From Lutibacter flavus (GTDB lineage: Bacteria; Bacteroidota; Bacteroidia; Flavobacteriales; Flavobacteriaceae), in the NCBI RefSeq assembly GCF_900188355.1, contig NZ_FZNX01000002.1, positions 372,001-436,000 of the forward strand: DNA of 64,000 nucleotides. Reading direction: 5' to 3'. This document shows, in pieces, positions 36,996-45,902 of the stretch. The notes under the pieces are model-generated. The model was not told the DNA's origin, searched no databases, and saw only the letters and a list, made by a program, of their open reading frames with translations. How positions within the stretch are numbered: the first letter of the stretch is position 1; each line of letters opens with the position of its first letter. The position numbers were made by a program, and so were the translations under genes.

Positions 36996-37313
36996 ATGTA
37001 TCTATTTATTAGTGGAGCTGAAATATTTGTTATTTTGGTAATTGTTGTAATGCTTTTTGGCGCTGATAAACTACCTGAAATTGCTCGTGGATTAGGAAAA
37101 GGTATGCGCCAGATTAAAGATGCAACAAATGATATAAAACGAGAAATAAAAAACAGTGCAGAAAAGCATGACATCGATATTGATATAGCTAACAATGTTA
37201 AGAAGGAAATTAATAAGGTTAAGGATAATATTGGTGATTTTACAGACCCTGTAAGTAAAGTGAAAGACAATATTTTGGATGACATCACTGGGCCAATCAA
37301 AAGAAATAAATAG
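36996..37313 (+). CDS. tatA: Twin-arginine translocase subunit TatA/TatE
   Basis: 105 residues from the ATG at 36996. An N-terminal membrane helix (about 5-22, GAEIFVILVIVVMLFG) is followed by the hinge and amphipathic helix FGADKLPEIARGLGKGM typical of TatA. A long charged tail with KEINKVKDN follows. TatA forms the pore for export of folded proteins with twin-arginine signals; TatC must be elsewhere. A TTG at 36978 was not chosen because it lies inside the -7 box. Confidence 0.9.
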   Translation: MYLFISGAEIFVILVIVVMLFGADKLPEIARGLGKGMRQIKDATNDIKREIKNSAEKHDIDIDIANNVKKEINKVKDNIGDFTDPVSKVKDNILDDITGPIKRNK

Positions 37314-37315
37314 TT

Positions 37316-37885
37316 TTGGAGATTCTAAATCCACTTATTGATTACGATAAACAATTATTACTTTTTCTACATTCGCAAGGTTATATTTTTTGGGATGATT
37401 TTTGGATTTTTATAACAAACCCATTACATTGGATTCCATTATTTTTTGTGATATATTTTTTAGGATATCGAGCTTTTGGAACTAGAAAATCAATCTACAT
37501 AGCAATAATTACCGCTTTAAGTGCAGCATCATCTTTAATGCTTGTGAATTTAATTAAAAATTATTTTCAAAGATTAAGACCTTTAAATGATAGTTCAATA
37601 AATAAATCTATTAGAGTTTTAGTTGAATATAATGATTTTAGTTTTGTTTCCGGGCATTCAACTGTTTCATTTACAATTGCATTTCTTTCATTTTGGATTT
37701 TGAAAAAACAGTATAAATATTCATTCTTTATTTTTCTGTTTCCTTTACTGTTTGCCTATAGTAGAATTTATTTAGCGGCTCATTTTCCCACAGATATTTT
37801 ATTTGGAATGTTATTAGGGTATTTAATTGCGTTATTTTTTTATAAAATATTAAAACGCTTTATATTTAAACCTAGTTTTATTTAA
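37316..37885 (+). CDS. PAP2 family phosphatase, membrane-bound
   Basis: 189 residues, starting at a TTG two nt after the tatA stop. Five to six membrane helices. The lipid-phosphatase signature is in place: KNYFQRLRP, SGHSTVSF and SRIYLAAHFPTDI, giving the catalytic Ser-Gly-His and the two His residues. Enzymes of this family remove phosphate from lipids such as phosphatidic acid or undecaprenyl pyrophosphate on the periplasmic side; the substrate is unknown. It overlaps the convergent methyltransferase by 8 nt. Confidence 0.9.
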   Translation: MEILNPLIDYDKQLLLFLHSQGYIFWDDFWIFITNPLHWIPLFFVIYFLGYRAFGTRKSIYIAIITALSAASSLMLVNLIKNYFQRLRPLNDSSINKSIRVLVEYNDFSFVSGHSTVSFTIAFLSFWILKKQYKYSFFIFLFPLLFAYSRIYLAAHFPTDILFGMLLGYLIALFFYKILKRFIFKPSFI

Positions 37886-38519
37886 CTCTACTTATAGTTA
37901 ACCCGTCGCGAATAGGGAGTAATACTGTTTCAATTCTAGAATCAGTATTTAATAATTTGTTGTATTCAAGTAGTGTTTTTGTATCAATATCTTTTGGGTT
38001 AAGTTTTTCAATAACTTTTCCACTCCATAAAACATTGTCTGATAAAATTACGCCTCCAGAATTCATTTTGTCAATTATTAAATTAAAATAATTAACATAA
38101 TTGGATTTATCGGCATCTATAAAAACTAAATCAAACTTCTCATTTATTGTTGGAATAATATCAATAGCATTTCCAATAAATTGTTTTATTTGACTTTTAT
38201 AGTCTGATTTATTAAAATATTTTTTTGCAAAATTTTCTAATTCTTCATTTTTATCAATGGTAAAAATGCTTCCTTCTTTTTGCATTCCTTCAGCTAAACA
38301 TAAAGCCGAATAACCAGTGTAAGTTCCTATCTCTAAAATATTTTTTGGATTTATTAATTTCGATAGCATAGAAAGAATACGGCCTTGAAATGAACCACTA
38401 AGCATACGGGGATTTAAAACTTTTTGCCAAGTTTCTTTACTTAATTGCTGCAATAATTCTGGTTCATTTTGAGAATGTTTTACAACATATTCATCTATTG
38501 CTTCAGGTAAAAAACTCAT
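37878..38519 (-). CDS. O-methyltransferase, CCoAOMT/TrmR-like
   Basis: 213 residues, class I SAM methyltransferase fold: motif I EIGTYTGYSAL, the following acidic residue in FTIDKNEEL, and FIDADKSNYVNY with the metal-binding DADK typical of family 3 O-methyltransferases, plus SDNVLWSG. Substrate not predictable; relatives methylate small catechols or modify tRNA wobble uridine (TrmR). No signal peptide. Upstream gene is a zinc anti-sigma-like protein, 21 nt apart. Confidence 0.9.
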   Translation of the reverse strand: MSFLPEAIDEYVVKHSQNEPELLQQLSKETWQKVLNPRMLSGSFQGRILSMLSKLINPKNILEIGTYTGYSALCLAEGMQKEGSIFTIDKNEELENFAKKYFNKSDYKSQIKQFIGNAIDIIPTINEKFDLVFIDADKSNYVNYFNLIIDKMNSGGVILSDNVLWSGKVIEKLNPKDIDTKTLLEYNKLLNTDSRIETVLLPIRDGLTISRVK

Positions 38520-38539
38520 TTTTTTATTATGAAAAGTAG

Positions 38540-38788
38540 TTATATTTTAGTTTTTAACTCTTTATTCATTGTCTGTTTTTCTTCATCACACAAACAATCT
38601 AAATTATTGATTTCATTTTTTTTATGTTTTTCATAACATTTTGTCATAATGCTATTTTGTTTACTATATAAACCACATTTTTTACATAAAAATAAATGAA
38701 TATTTAATTTAATAATTTCCCAAAAAGAGGCCTCTTTATATTGGCTTTTATCACAAATAGAGGTTGCTTCATCGCAAGTTAATTTCAT
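38540..38788 (-). CDS. Mini zinc-binding anti-sigma-like protein
   Basis: 82 residues. Residues 31-38 carry HLFLCKKC, an exact HxxxCxxC motif as in ZAS zinc anti-sigma factors, with Cys5 upstream (LTCDEATS). It immediately follows an ECF sigma gene (11 nt), the usual anti-sigma position. Unlike classical forms it has no membrane helix, so it would act as a soluble binder of the sigma factor. Extra cysteines (CDKS, CYEKH, DCLCDEE) are scattered. The function is inferred from motif and context. Confidence 0.75.
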   Translation of the reverse strand: MKLTCDEATSICDKSQYKEASFWEIIKLNIHLFLCKKCGLYSKQNSIMTKCYEKHKKNEINNLDCLCDEEKQTMNKELKTKI

Positions 38789-38799
38789 TTGTATTTTCT

Positions 38800-39366
38800 T
38801 TAATTATTAAACCAATTATCTTCCATACATTTTCTTAATTGTGTTCTGGCTCTGTGGATAATAACCCAAAGATTGGACGCTGTTATGTCGAGCTCCTTAC
38901 ATATTTCTTCAGTTTCAAATTGTTGGATAGTTTTCATTTTAAAAACTATTGCGTATTTTTCAGGTAGGCTGTCTATACACTTTTCTAATGCAGTACTTAA
39001 TTCGCTATTTTCAATGTTTTTTTCAATTTCATTTCCCCATGAGTTTGGAACACGTTCTTCAATCCATTCACCTTCTCTTTCACCATCTGAATAAAAATTC
39101 ATTTTAACTTCTGCTTTTCCTTTTACAGAATTAATTTTTCGATAATAATCTATAATTTTTCGTTTTAAAATAGCGATGAGCCAAGTTCTTTCACTTGCCT
39201 TACCTTGGAAGTTATCCATAGCTTTTAAACCTGCAAAAAAAGTATCTTGTACTAAATCTTTTGCTAAATCATGATTGTTAACCCTACTTATGGTATAATT
39301 AAAAAGATAATCAGCGTGTAGGTTAACCCAATTATTTGGATTTAAAATATGTTTTTTGGTAGACAT
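38800..39366 (-). CDS. ECF-type RNA polymerase sigma factor
   Basis: 188 residues. Region 2 (about 20-90) has DLVQDTFFAGLKAMDNF; region 4 (about 125-185) has the helix-turn-helix EEICKELDITASNLWVIIHRARTQLRKCME. Between them is an acidic linker. It directs RNA polymerase to a small regulon; the adjacent zinc-motif protein probably controls it. The gene is first in the apparent transcript with the anti-sigma and O-methyltransferase. Confidence 0.93.
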   Translation of the reverse strand: MSTKKHILNPNNWVNLHADYLFNYTISRVNNHDLAKDLVQDTFFAGLKAMDNFQGKASERTWLIAILKRKIIDYYRKINSVKGKAEVKMNFYSDGEREGEWIEERVPNSWGNEIEKNIENSELSTALEKCIDSLPEKYAIVFKMKTIQQFETEEICKELDITASNLWVIIHRARTQLRKCMEDNWFNN

Positions 39367-39441
39367 TAGTTTAAAAACTTATATGCTAAAATAATTAATT
39401 ATATATGAAACTTATTATTATATTAATATTATAAAAGTAGT

Positions 39442-39900
39442 CTAATTACAATTCTTTCTTCTAGTATCTACAATATAAATTATTTCCCAAATGTTTCCAT
39501 TTTTAAAAAGTTGAAAAGAATTGACACCACAATGACTGAATTCGTTATTGAAATAAAATTTATAAGGAGTCCAAACGGATGCTAAATTTCCATCAATTTT
39601 TATATCGTATGAAAGTAACTTTTCCATCCAAATATCATTAGGGTTTTTAGATGAAATCGCAGTTAAAAATGCTTTTCTAGTCTCGTTTCTTAAAATGCCT
39701 CTACCTTCATTATTAAGAAATGCTGTTTGTAATTTAAGATTCTTATTTATTACGGAGTTTAAAAGAATTGTATCTCCTTTTTGCAGTCCTTCAAAAAAAG
39801 TATGAATACTAGTTTTAATAGCATTTTCTTCGTTTTTAATTTGTGATTTTAAAGTAGAAATGAGAAATAAGCAGATAAGAAAAATAAAAAGATCTTTCAT
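39442..39900 (-). CDS. Exported NTF2-like (SnoaL fold) protein
   Basis: 152 residues. Signal peptide (about 1-19, ends STLKSQ), then a cone-shaped NTF2-like domain: amphipathic helix with IKTSIHTFFEGLQKGD, and strands with ASVWTPYKFYFNNEFSHCGVNSFQL. No catalytic residues recognised; the fold serves enzymes and carrier proteins alike. It lies 10 nt after the hybrid kinase, so is likely co-transcribed. Role unknown. Confidence 0.8.
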   Translation of the reverse strand: MKDLFIFLICLFLISTLKSQIKNEENAIKTSIHTFFEGLQKGDTILLNSVINKNLKLQTAFLNNEGRGILRNETRKAFLTAISSKNPNDIWMEKLLSYDIKIDGNLASVWTPYKFYFNNEFSHCGVNSFQLFKNGNIWEIIYIVDTRRKNCN

Positions 39901-39910
39901 TTACTAAATT

Positions 39911-42900
39911 TTAACTACAGAACTTATTAATTAAACCAAATAGTATTTTCCTGTCAATTGGTTTTGTTAAATAAGAATCAAATCCTTTTGCTAAAGCTTT
40001 TTCTTTATCAGATTCCATTGCAAATGCTGAAAGAGCTATTATTGGTAACTTTGGCTTAGACTTTTTAATTTCTATCATAGCATCATTTCCATTCATAATT
40101 GGCATTTTAATATCCATTAATATAATATCAATTTCTGAATGTTTTTGCGCTAACTCAACAGCCTCTTTACCATTTTCAGCTTCAATAACTTTATAATTTG
40201 AGTTTGAAAACAGCTCATTCATATATAGCATGTTATATTCTTCATCTTCGGCAATTAAAATTGTGATTTTGTTGCCGTTTACAGTTAATTTCGGGTCTTC
40301 TTTTTCTTCAATAACTGTTGTAATAACAGGGTTTTTAACTTTTTTATATGGTATTGTAAAATAGATTGTAGTACCATCTTCATTGGAGTTTAACCAAATT
40401 TCTCCGTTAAATAATTCAACAAATTTTTTGGATATTGCCAATCCTAATCCAGTACCTTTCTTTTGATAATTCAGCTCTAGATTCGCTTGTGTAAACCTTT
40501 CAAATATTTTATTTTGGAGATTAATATCAATACCCATTCCTGTATCTTTTACATAAAATTGTAAGTTTTCTCCAACAAGGTGATACCCATATTCAATGGT
40601 GCCTTTTTCGGTAAATTTGAAAGCATTTGAAAGTAAATTGGTAAGAATTTGATTTAATTTTGTTTTGTCAATACGTATATTACTATCTTTATCACTTAAG
40701 CCTTTAAAACACTTTAATATGATGTTGTTATCTGAGGCAATAGGGTTATAAAAAGCAATATGATTATTTAATTGCTCATTTATATTAACATTTTCATAAT
40801 TAAGTTGCACAACGCCAGCTTCTATTTTAGAAATATCTAAAATATCATTTACTATTGAAAGTAATTGTTTACTGCTGTTTATAACAATATTTGCATATTT
40901 TTTTCTTTCATTATTTGATAAATCTGAATTTAAAAATAATTCAGAAAAACCTATAATACCGTTCATTGGAGTTCTAATTTCGTGACTCATATTTGCTAAA
41001 AATGCGGATTTTAATTTATCGGACTCTTGGGCTTTTATTAATGCTTTTTTTAAGTCATTTTCTGTATTTTTTCTTTGGATTGTATGGCTTATTTGATTTG
41101 CAACAAATTCTAATAATTGAACATCATTTTTACTGTATGCATTCTCATCGGTATAACTTTGTACAACAATAGCACCAAATACTTCATCTTTAATTTTTAA
41201 GGGCACACCAACCCAAATTTTGCAGGCAACTCCCAACATTGCAGGAGCCAATCCATTTGTTGACCTTGAACTAGGATTTGAGTTGCAACCAGTCATTAAT
41301 GGTTTTTTTGAATGAATAACATGTCCAGTTAATGAGTTTTTTGCAGGAAAATCGGTAATATCATCTTTTTCATCAACCATAATAGGAGTGTGAATCATAT
41401 CTGTCTCCTTATTATACAAAGCAATATAAAAATTAGTTGTATCTATTATTTTATGAAGTTCATTTTTTATAAATAAACCAAAATCTTCAAATTTACTATC
41501 GGTTAAAGCAGCTTTTGAAATATTGTAAAGAACAAGTTCTAATTCTTCTTTTTTTACTTTTTCAGAAATATCACAAACAACTATATGAATAGTTGATTGT
41601 TCGTCTTTATCATTTATTTTTGTAAAAGTAACTTCAGTAGGGAAAATTGTTCCATTTTTATTACGGTGATACCATCTAAACCTGTTACTTCCTTCTTCCA
41701 AAGTTACTTTAATTAACTCTAATGCTTTTGTTCTGGAATTCCTCCCGTCAGGCTGGTTCAGAGGAGAAAGTTCAAATGGATCAATTTTTAAAATAGATTC
41801 TTTATCATTAAAACCAAACATTTTAATGGCAGAATCATTACAATCAGTTATTCTTCCATTTTTTGAAATTAAGACAGCATCTATAGATTTCTCAAAAATA
41901 TCTCGATATTTTTTTTCTGAGTTTTCTAAAAGTTTTTTTGAGTGAATGTTTTCAGTAATATCATTTCCTGTTGAAGCAACACCTATAACATTTCCATCAC
42001 TATCTTTCAATGTAACATTATACCAATCGCATACAATTTCTCTACCACTTTTTGTTATGTTATTGTTTGTATGTCTATAACCACCTTTTTGATTTAATAA
42101 AATACTCCAAATTTCATCAATATCCGAAAGTACATTTTTTGGAATTATTAAATCTTTTCCATTTTCACCAATTGCTTCTTCAGCAGTATATTCAAATATT
42201 CTTTCAGCTGAATTATTCCAATCAATTACATTAAAATCTAAATCCCAAATAATTGATGCTAGTGGGGTGTGGTTGAATTGATCTTTTAACCGTTGGCTAC
42301 TTTCAAAAAATAAATCTTCAGTATTTTTTTTAGCAGTAATATCTTCAACTATTCCTTGTATGTGAGTTACTTTGCCTTCTTCATTTATGGTACTGTCAAA
42401 ATTGGTATCAATCCATTTAATTTCGCCTTTTTTTGTAACTATTCTAAATGGATCTGGTTTAAATCCTTTACTATTTTTTCTGTTACATATGTTGAAAATC
42501 TCAGCCCTAATCCTAGGTAAATCTTCAAGAAGTACTAACTCGTGAACTTTTATTTTACCACTTAAAATTTCATCGTGAGAATAACCAAATAATTTTTTTG
42601 AATTTTCAGAAGCAAATACACATGGGAAGTCCCGTTTATTTTCACATAATATTGCTACTGATGAGCTTTTATTAATAATATTATAGGCTTCTTTAATTTT
42701 ATTTTCAGAAATCTTTTGATTTGTTATTTCATGAAAAAAGATTAACATTCCATCTTTTGAGGGAATTATTCTATTTTCAAACCATCTACCCCATGGTTCA
42801 AAATAGTTTTCAAAACTTATTGGCTTTCTGGTTTTTAGGGCGGTTTGATACTCATCATAAAATAAATCGCCTTCCTTTTCTGGAAACTCAATCCACAGAT

Positions 42901-43975
42901 TATTTCCAATAAGGTCTTTGGCCTTTTTACCTAAAAAATCTGCAGCTTTTGTATTAACATACAGGTAGTTAGAGTTATAATCTAAAATAACAAATCCATC
43001 TTTTATACTTGAAAGTGTATTTGACAAAAGGTTTTTTGTTCTGTTAAGTTTTTGTTCAGCAAGCGTACTTTCTGTAATATCTTGTGCAATTCCAATAATT
43101 TTTGAAATTTTTCTATTTTCAATAATTACACTTCTCTTTTCATATACATATTTTAAATTTCCTTTTTTTGTAACAATTCGGTATTTAAATATCTGAATAG
43201 GATTTTCTAATAAAGTTGGTATACTAAAATCATTTACCATTCCTCTATCATCTTTATGTACAAAAGAGAGGTAGAAATCCTTATTTAATTTTTCTTTATT
43301 GGGCTCCATTTCAATTAGCCTATAAGCTTCATCTGTCCATTGCAATTCCTTAGTTTTAAAATTGTAAAACCAACTACCTATTTTTGCTATTTCTTGAGAT
43401 TTTTTATAACTATTTTCACTATCAGCCAGCGCTTTTTGAGTATTAACTCTATCTGTTATATTTTCAACAGAAACAATTACATTTTCAAGTGTTTTTAGAC
43501 TGTCATCAGCAACTTTAAATTTAACTAATACATGAATTTCTTTACCATCTAATGTTCTATTTATTGATTCAACTTCAGTTTCTTTTTGCCCTAATAAAAT
43601 ATCTACAAGTAATTTTGTAAATCCTTTAGTTGAATTTTCTGTAAATATATTATTTAAGTTATTTAGTAAGTATTCCTTACTTTTTGCGTTGTATAATTCT
43701 AAGGATGTTTTATTTACTTCTTTTACAGTAACTAATGAAGCTAATTGAGGTAATATTTCCGGATACTTGTTTAAGTAAGTTTTAATATCGGTGTTATTAT
43801 CTTTAACAATAGAATCTATATAAACTTTAACTTTTGAAAAATCTTCAATCCAGAGGGAAATAGGTGAATGTTCAAAAAACAAAAAGTATTTTTCATTGAA
43901 AGCAATAGACTGTGCACCGATATTAGGGGTATCAGATTTATCGGGAGGCAAGTTTTTCATAGAATCTTCTGACAT
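39911..43975 (-). CDS. Soluble multi-PAS hybrid sensor histidine kinase
   Basis: 1354 residues without any membrane helix. About six PAS/PAC units (roughly 26-160, 180-300, 310-415, 425-545, 555-680 and 680-805), a GAF domain (about 815-970), HisKA with acceptor His998 (MSHEIRTPMNG), HATPase (about 1100-1215; NLLSNAFKF, DTGMGI, GTGLGLAI) and a C-terminal receiver with phospho-acceptor Asp1288 in LMDIKMP. It is expected to sense cytoplasmic ligands, possibly redox or metabolites, and to relay phosphate within itself to an unseen HPt or regulator. The leader carries the 11-mer TAAACCCCTCG shared with the kinase at 14444. Confidence 0.93.
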   Translation of the reverse strand: MSEDSMKNLPPDKSDTPNIGAQSIAFNEKYFLFFEHSPISLWIEDFSKVKVYIDSIVKDNNTDIKTYLNKYPEILPQLASLVTVKEVNKTSLELYNAKSKEYLLNNLNNIFTENSTKGFTKLLVDILLGQKETEVESINRTLDGKEIHVLVKFKVADDSLKTLENVIVSVENITDRVNTQKALADSENSYKKSQEIAKIGSWFYNFKTKELQWTDEAYRLIEMEPNKEKLNKDFYLSFVHKDDRGMVNDFSIPTLLENPIQIFKYRIVTKKGNLKYVYEKRSVIIENRKISKIIGIAQDITESTLAEQKLNRTKNLLSNTLSSIKDGFVILDYNSNYLYVNTKAADFLGKKAKDLIGNNLWIEFPEKEGDLFYDEYQTALKTRKPISFENYFEPWGRWFENRIIPSKDGMLIFFHEITNQKISENKIKEAYNIINKSSSVAILCENKRDFPCVFASENSKKLFGYSHDEILSGKIKVHELVLLEDLPRIRAEIFNICNRKNSKGFKPDPFRIVTKKGEIKWIDTNFDSTINEEGKVTHIQGIVEDITAKKNTEDLFFESSQRLKDQFNHTPLASIIWDLDFNVIDWNNSAERIFEYTAEEAIGENGKDLIIPKNVLSDIDEIWSILLNQKGGYRHTNNNITKSGREIVCDWYNVTLKDSDGNVIGVASTGNDITENIHSKKLLENSEKKYRDIFEKSIDAVLISKNGRITDCNDSAIKMFGFNDKESILKIDPFELSPLNQPDGRNSRTKALELIKVTLEEGSNRFRWYHRNKNGTIFPTEVTFTKINDKDEQSTIHIVVCDISEKVKKEELELVLYNISKAALTDSKFEDFGLFIKNELHKIIDTTNFYIALYNKETDMIHTPIMVDEKDDITDFPAKNSLTGHVIHSKKPLMTGCNSNPSSRSTNGLAPAMLGVACKIWVGVPLKIKDEVFGAIVVQSYTDENAYSKNDVQLLEFVANQISHTIQRKNTENDLKKALIKAQESDKLKSAFLANMSHEIRTPMNGIIGFSELFLNSDLSNNERKKYANIVINSSKQLLSIVNDILDISKIEAGVVQLNYENVNINEQLNNHIAFYNPIASDNNIILKCFKGLSDKDSNIRIDKTKLNQILTNLLSNAFKFTEKGTIEYGYHLVGENLQFYVKDTGMGIDINLQNKIFERFTQANLELNYQKKGTGLGLAISKKFVELFNGEIWLNSNEDGTTIYFTIPYKKVKNPVITTVIEEKEDPKLTVNGNKITILIAEDEEYNMLYMNELFSNSNYKVIEAENGKEAVELAQKHSEIDIILMDIKMPIMNGNDAMIEIKKSKPKLPIIALSAFAMESDKEKALAKGFDSYLTKPIDRKILFGLINKFCS

Positions 43976-43987
43976 TTTAATTTTTTT

Positions 43988-43998
43988 CGAGGGGTTTA
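43988..43998 (-). promoter_or_regulatory. TAAACCCCTCG leader motif (copy 2)
   Basis: Minus-strand TAAACCCCTCG, 12 nt before the hybrid kinase ATG at 43975; same orientation as the copy at 14427-14437. Confidence 0.35.
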
Positions 43999-44090
43999 GA
44001 AAATGCTTAAATATACATAATTTTATAAAATGGAAGGATATTATTTTAAAAGTATTAATACCAGTACTTTATCTAATTGTTTTTTTAATT

Positions 44091-44873
44091 TTAAATTAGA
44101 GGCAATGAAATTTTTACAGTTGAGCCTTTATTAATTATACTATTAATCGAAATTTTCCCGCCATAATACTCAATTATTTTTTTTGCAATTGGCAAACCTA
44201 AACCTGTGCATTTTTGCTTGTCACTTGAATACGTATTTACAACAAAAAACTCATTAAAAACGGAAAAAATATCGGCTTCAGATATTCCAATTCCTTCATC
44301 AGAAATTGTGGTATTAACAGATTTAGAATTCTCTACAACTTCAATTGTTACTTTAGAATTCTCATTTGAATATCTTAAAGAATTACTAATAATATTTCCT
44401 AAAGCAATAGAAATTTTATCTGCATTTACATTTAAATGTATTGCGGAATTAGAAATGTTTTTAACTAAGGTGATATTCTTTTTTAATGCTAACTCGTTAA
44501 AATTATCAACAACATTGTTTATAATTTCAATATAATTAGTTTTTTCATTTTCAAAACTTGGAGATTTTAATTCATTAAATAAACCAAAATCGTTTAGTAA
44601 TTTAATGGAATATGAGGCAGAATTATTTATTACACTTATATGTTTTTCTAATTTTTCTGCTGGATAATTATCAATTGAACCCAAAATAATATCGGAAAAT
44701 GAATATGCAATCCCAATAGGGTTTTTTAAATTATGAATTAATTTACCTATTTGTTTATTATTAGATTGCTCAATAGATTTTAATTCATTTGATATATTCT
44801 TTAATTTTAAACTTAGCTCAACAATTTTCTCTTCTAATTCTGATATGTATTTTTGGGGGTTTTCATTCATCAT
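44091..44873 (-). CDS. Soluble sensor histidine kinase
   Basis: 260 residues, no membrane segments. N-terminal coiled coil (about 8-40), HisKA-like helix with His47 (GKLIHNLKNP), HATPase domain with N-box NIISNSLRYS, G1 DEGIGIS and G2 KCTGLGLPIAKK. The phospho-acceptor helix is adjacent to the coiled coil, so the coiled coil may sense or dimerise. Same strand as the hybrid kinase and 115 nt upstream of it; whether the two interact is unknown. Confidence 0.9.
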   Translation of the reverse strand: MMNENPQKYISELEEKIVELSLKLKNISNELKSIEQSNNKQIGKLIHNLKNPIGIAYSFSDIILGSIDNYPAEKLEKHISVINNSASYSIKLLNDFGLFNELKSPSFENEKTNYIEIINNVVDNFNELALKKNITLVKNISNSAIHLNVNADKISIALGNIISNSLRYSNENSKVTIEVVENSKSVNTTISDEGIGISEADIFSVFNEFFVVNTYSSDKQKCTGLGLPIAKKIIEYYGGKISINSIINKGSTVKISLPLI

Positions 44874-45080
44874 TTTCTCTACAATTTCATATTTTAGGTA
44901 AAAATAAACTTAACTAAGCAATTTTCAAACTTTTATGTTGAATTTTGACTATTAAATTAGATTTGTAAAATTGATAATAAAATCAAAAAAAATGAATTAT
45001 TTATAAATTCTATTTTATAATCCTACTTAATAAATCCTATTTTTCATTACTTTTACCTTTTAAAAATAAAATAAATAAGA

Positions 45081-45899
45081 ATGTCAACTGCAAAAAAGGA
45101 CTATAAAAAAATTACTACAAAATCATTAACTGAAATGAAAAATAATGGCGAGAAGATCGCCATGTTAACCGCCTATGATTATACGATGGCAAAAATTGTT
45201 GATAATGCTGGGATTGATATTATTTTAGTAGGTGATTCGGCTTCAAATGTAATGGCTGGTCATGAAACTACGCTGCCAATTACGTTGGATCAAATGATTT
45301 ATCACGCTAGTTCGGTTGTTAGGGCAACAAACCGTTCACTTGTAGTAGTAGATTTACCTTTTGGAAGCTATCAGGGTAATTCTAAAAGCGCTTTAGATTC
45401 GGCAATTAGAATTATGAAAGAATCTGGAGGTCATTCTGTAAAACTTGAAGGAGGAAGTGAAATTTCCGAATCAATTTCAAGAATTTTAACTGCTGGAATT
45501 CCTGTAATGGGACATTTAGGGCTTACTCCTCAGTCTATTTATAAATTTGGAACTTTTACAGTAAGGGCCAAAGAAGAAGAAGAAGCTAAAAAGCTAATAG
45601 AAGATGCCAAATTACTAGAAGAATTAGGCTGTTTTGCGTTGGTTTTGGAAAAAATTCCTGCGAAATTGGCAAAAGAAGTTGCTGAAAGTTTGTCAATTCC
45701 TGTTATTGGAATTGGAGCTGGTAACGATGTTGATGGTCAGGTTTTAGTAACTCATGATATGCTTGGAATGACTCATGAATTTCATCCAAGATTTTTACGT
45801 AGATATTTAGATTTATATTCTGAAATGACTGGAGCATTTGAAACCTATATTACAGATGTGAAAAGTAGAGATTTCCCAAATAAAAATGAACAATATTAA
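45081..45899 (+). CDS. panB: 3-methyl-2-oxobutanoate hydroxymethyltransferase
   Basis: 272 residues. Key motifs include the start of the active-site barrel [40 protein letters not shown] and [23 protein letters not shown]. Makes ketopantoate from alpha-ketoisovalerate in the pantothenate/CoA pathway. A dehydrogenase-VOC fusion follows after 3 nt, giving a likely operon. No nearby panC or panD. Confidence 0.97.
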   Translation: MSTAKKDYKKITTKSLTEMKNNGEKIAMLTAYDYTMAKIVDNAGIDIILVGDSASNVMAGHETTLPITLDQMIYHASSVVRATNRSLVVVDLPFGSYQGNSKSALDSAIRIMKESGGHSVKLEGGSEISESISRILTAGIPVMGHLGLTPQSIYKFGTFTVRAKEEEEAKKLIEDAKLLEELGCFALVLEKIPAKLAKEVAESLSIPVIGIGAGNDVDGQVLVTHDMLGMTHEFHPRFLRRYLDLYSEMTGAFETYITDVKSRDFPNKNEQY

Positions 45900-45902
45900 A
45901 AA

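Noticed and set aside
36978-36996. TTG start for TatA
   Set aside because: It lies inside the -7 box TATCTTTG, so it would not be transcribed.
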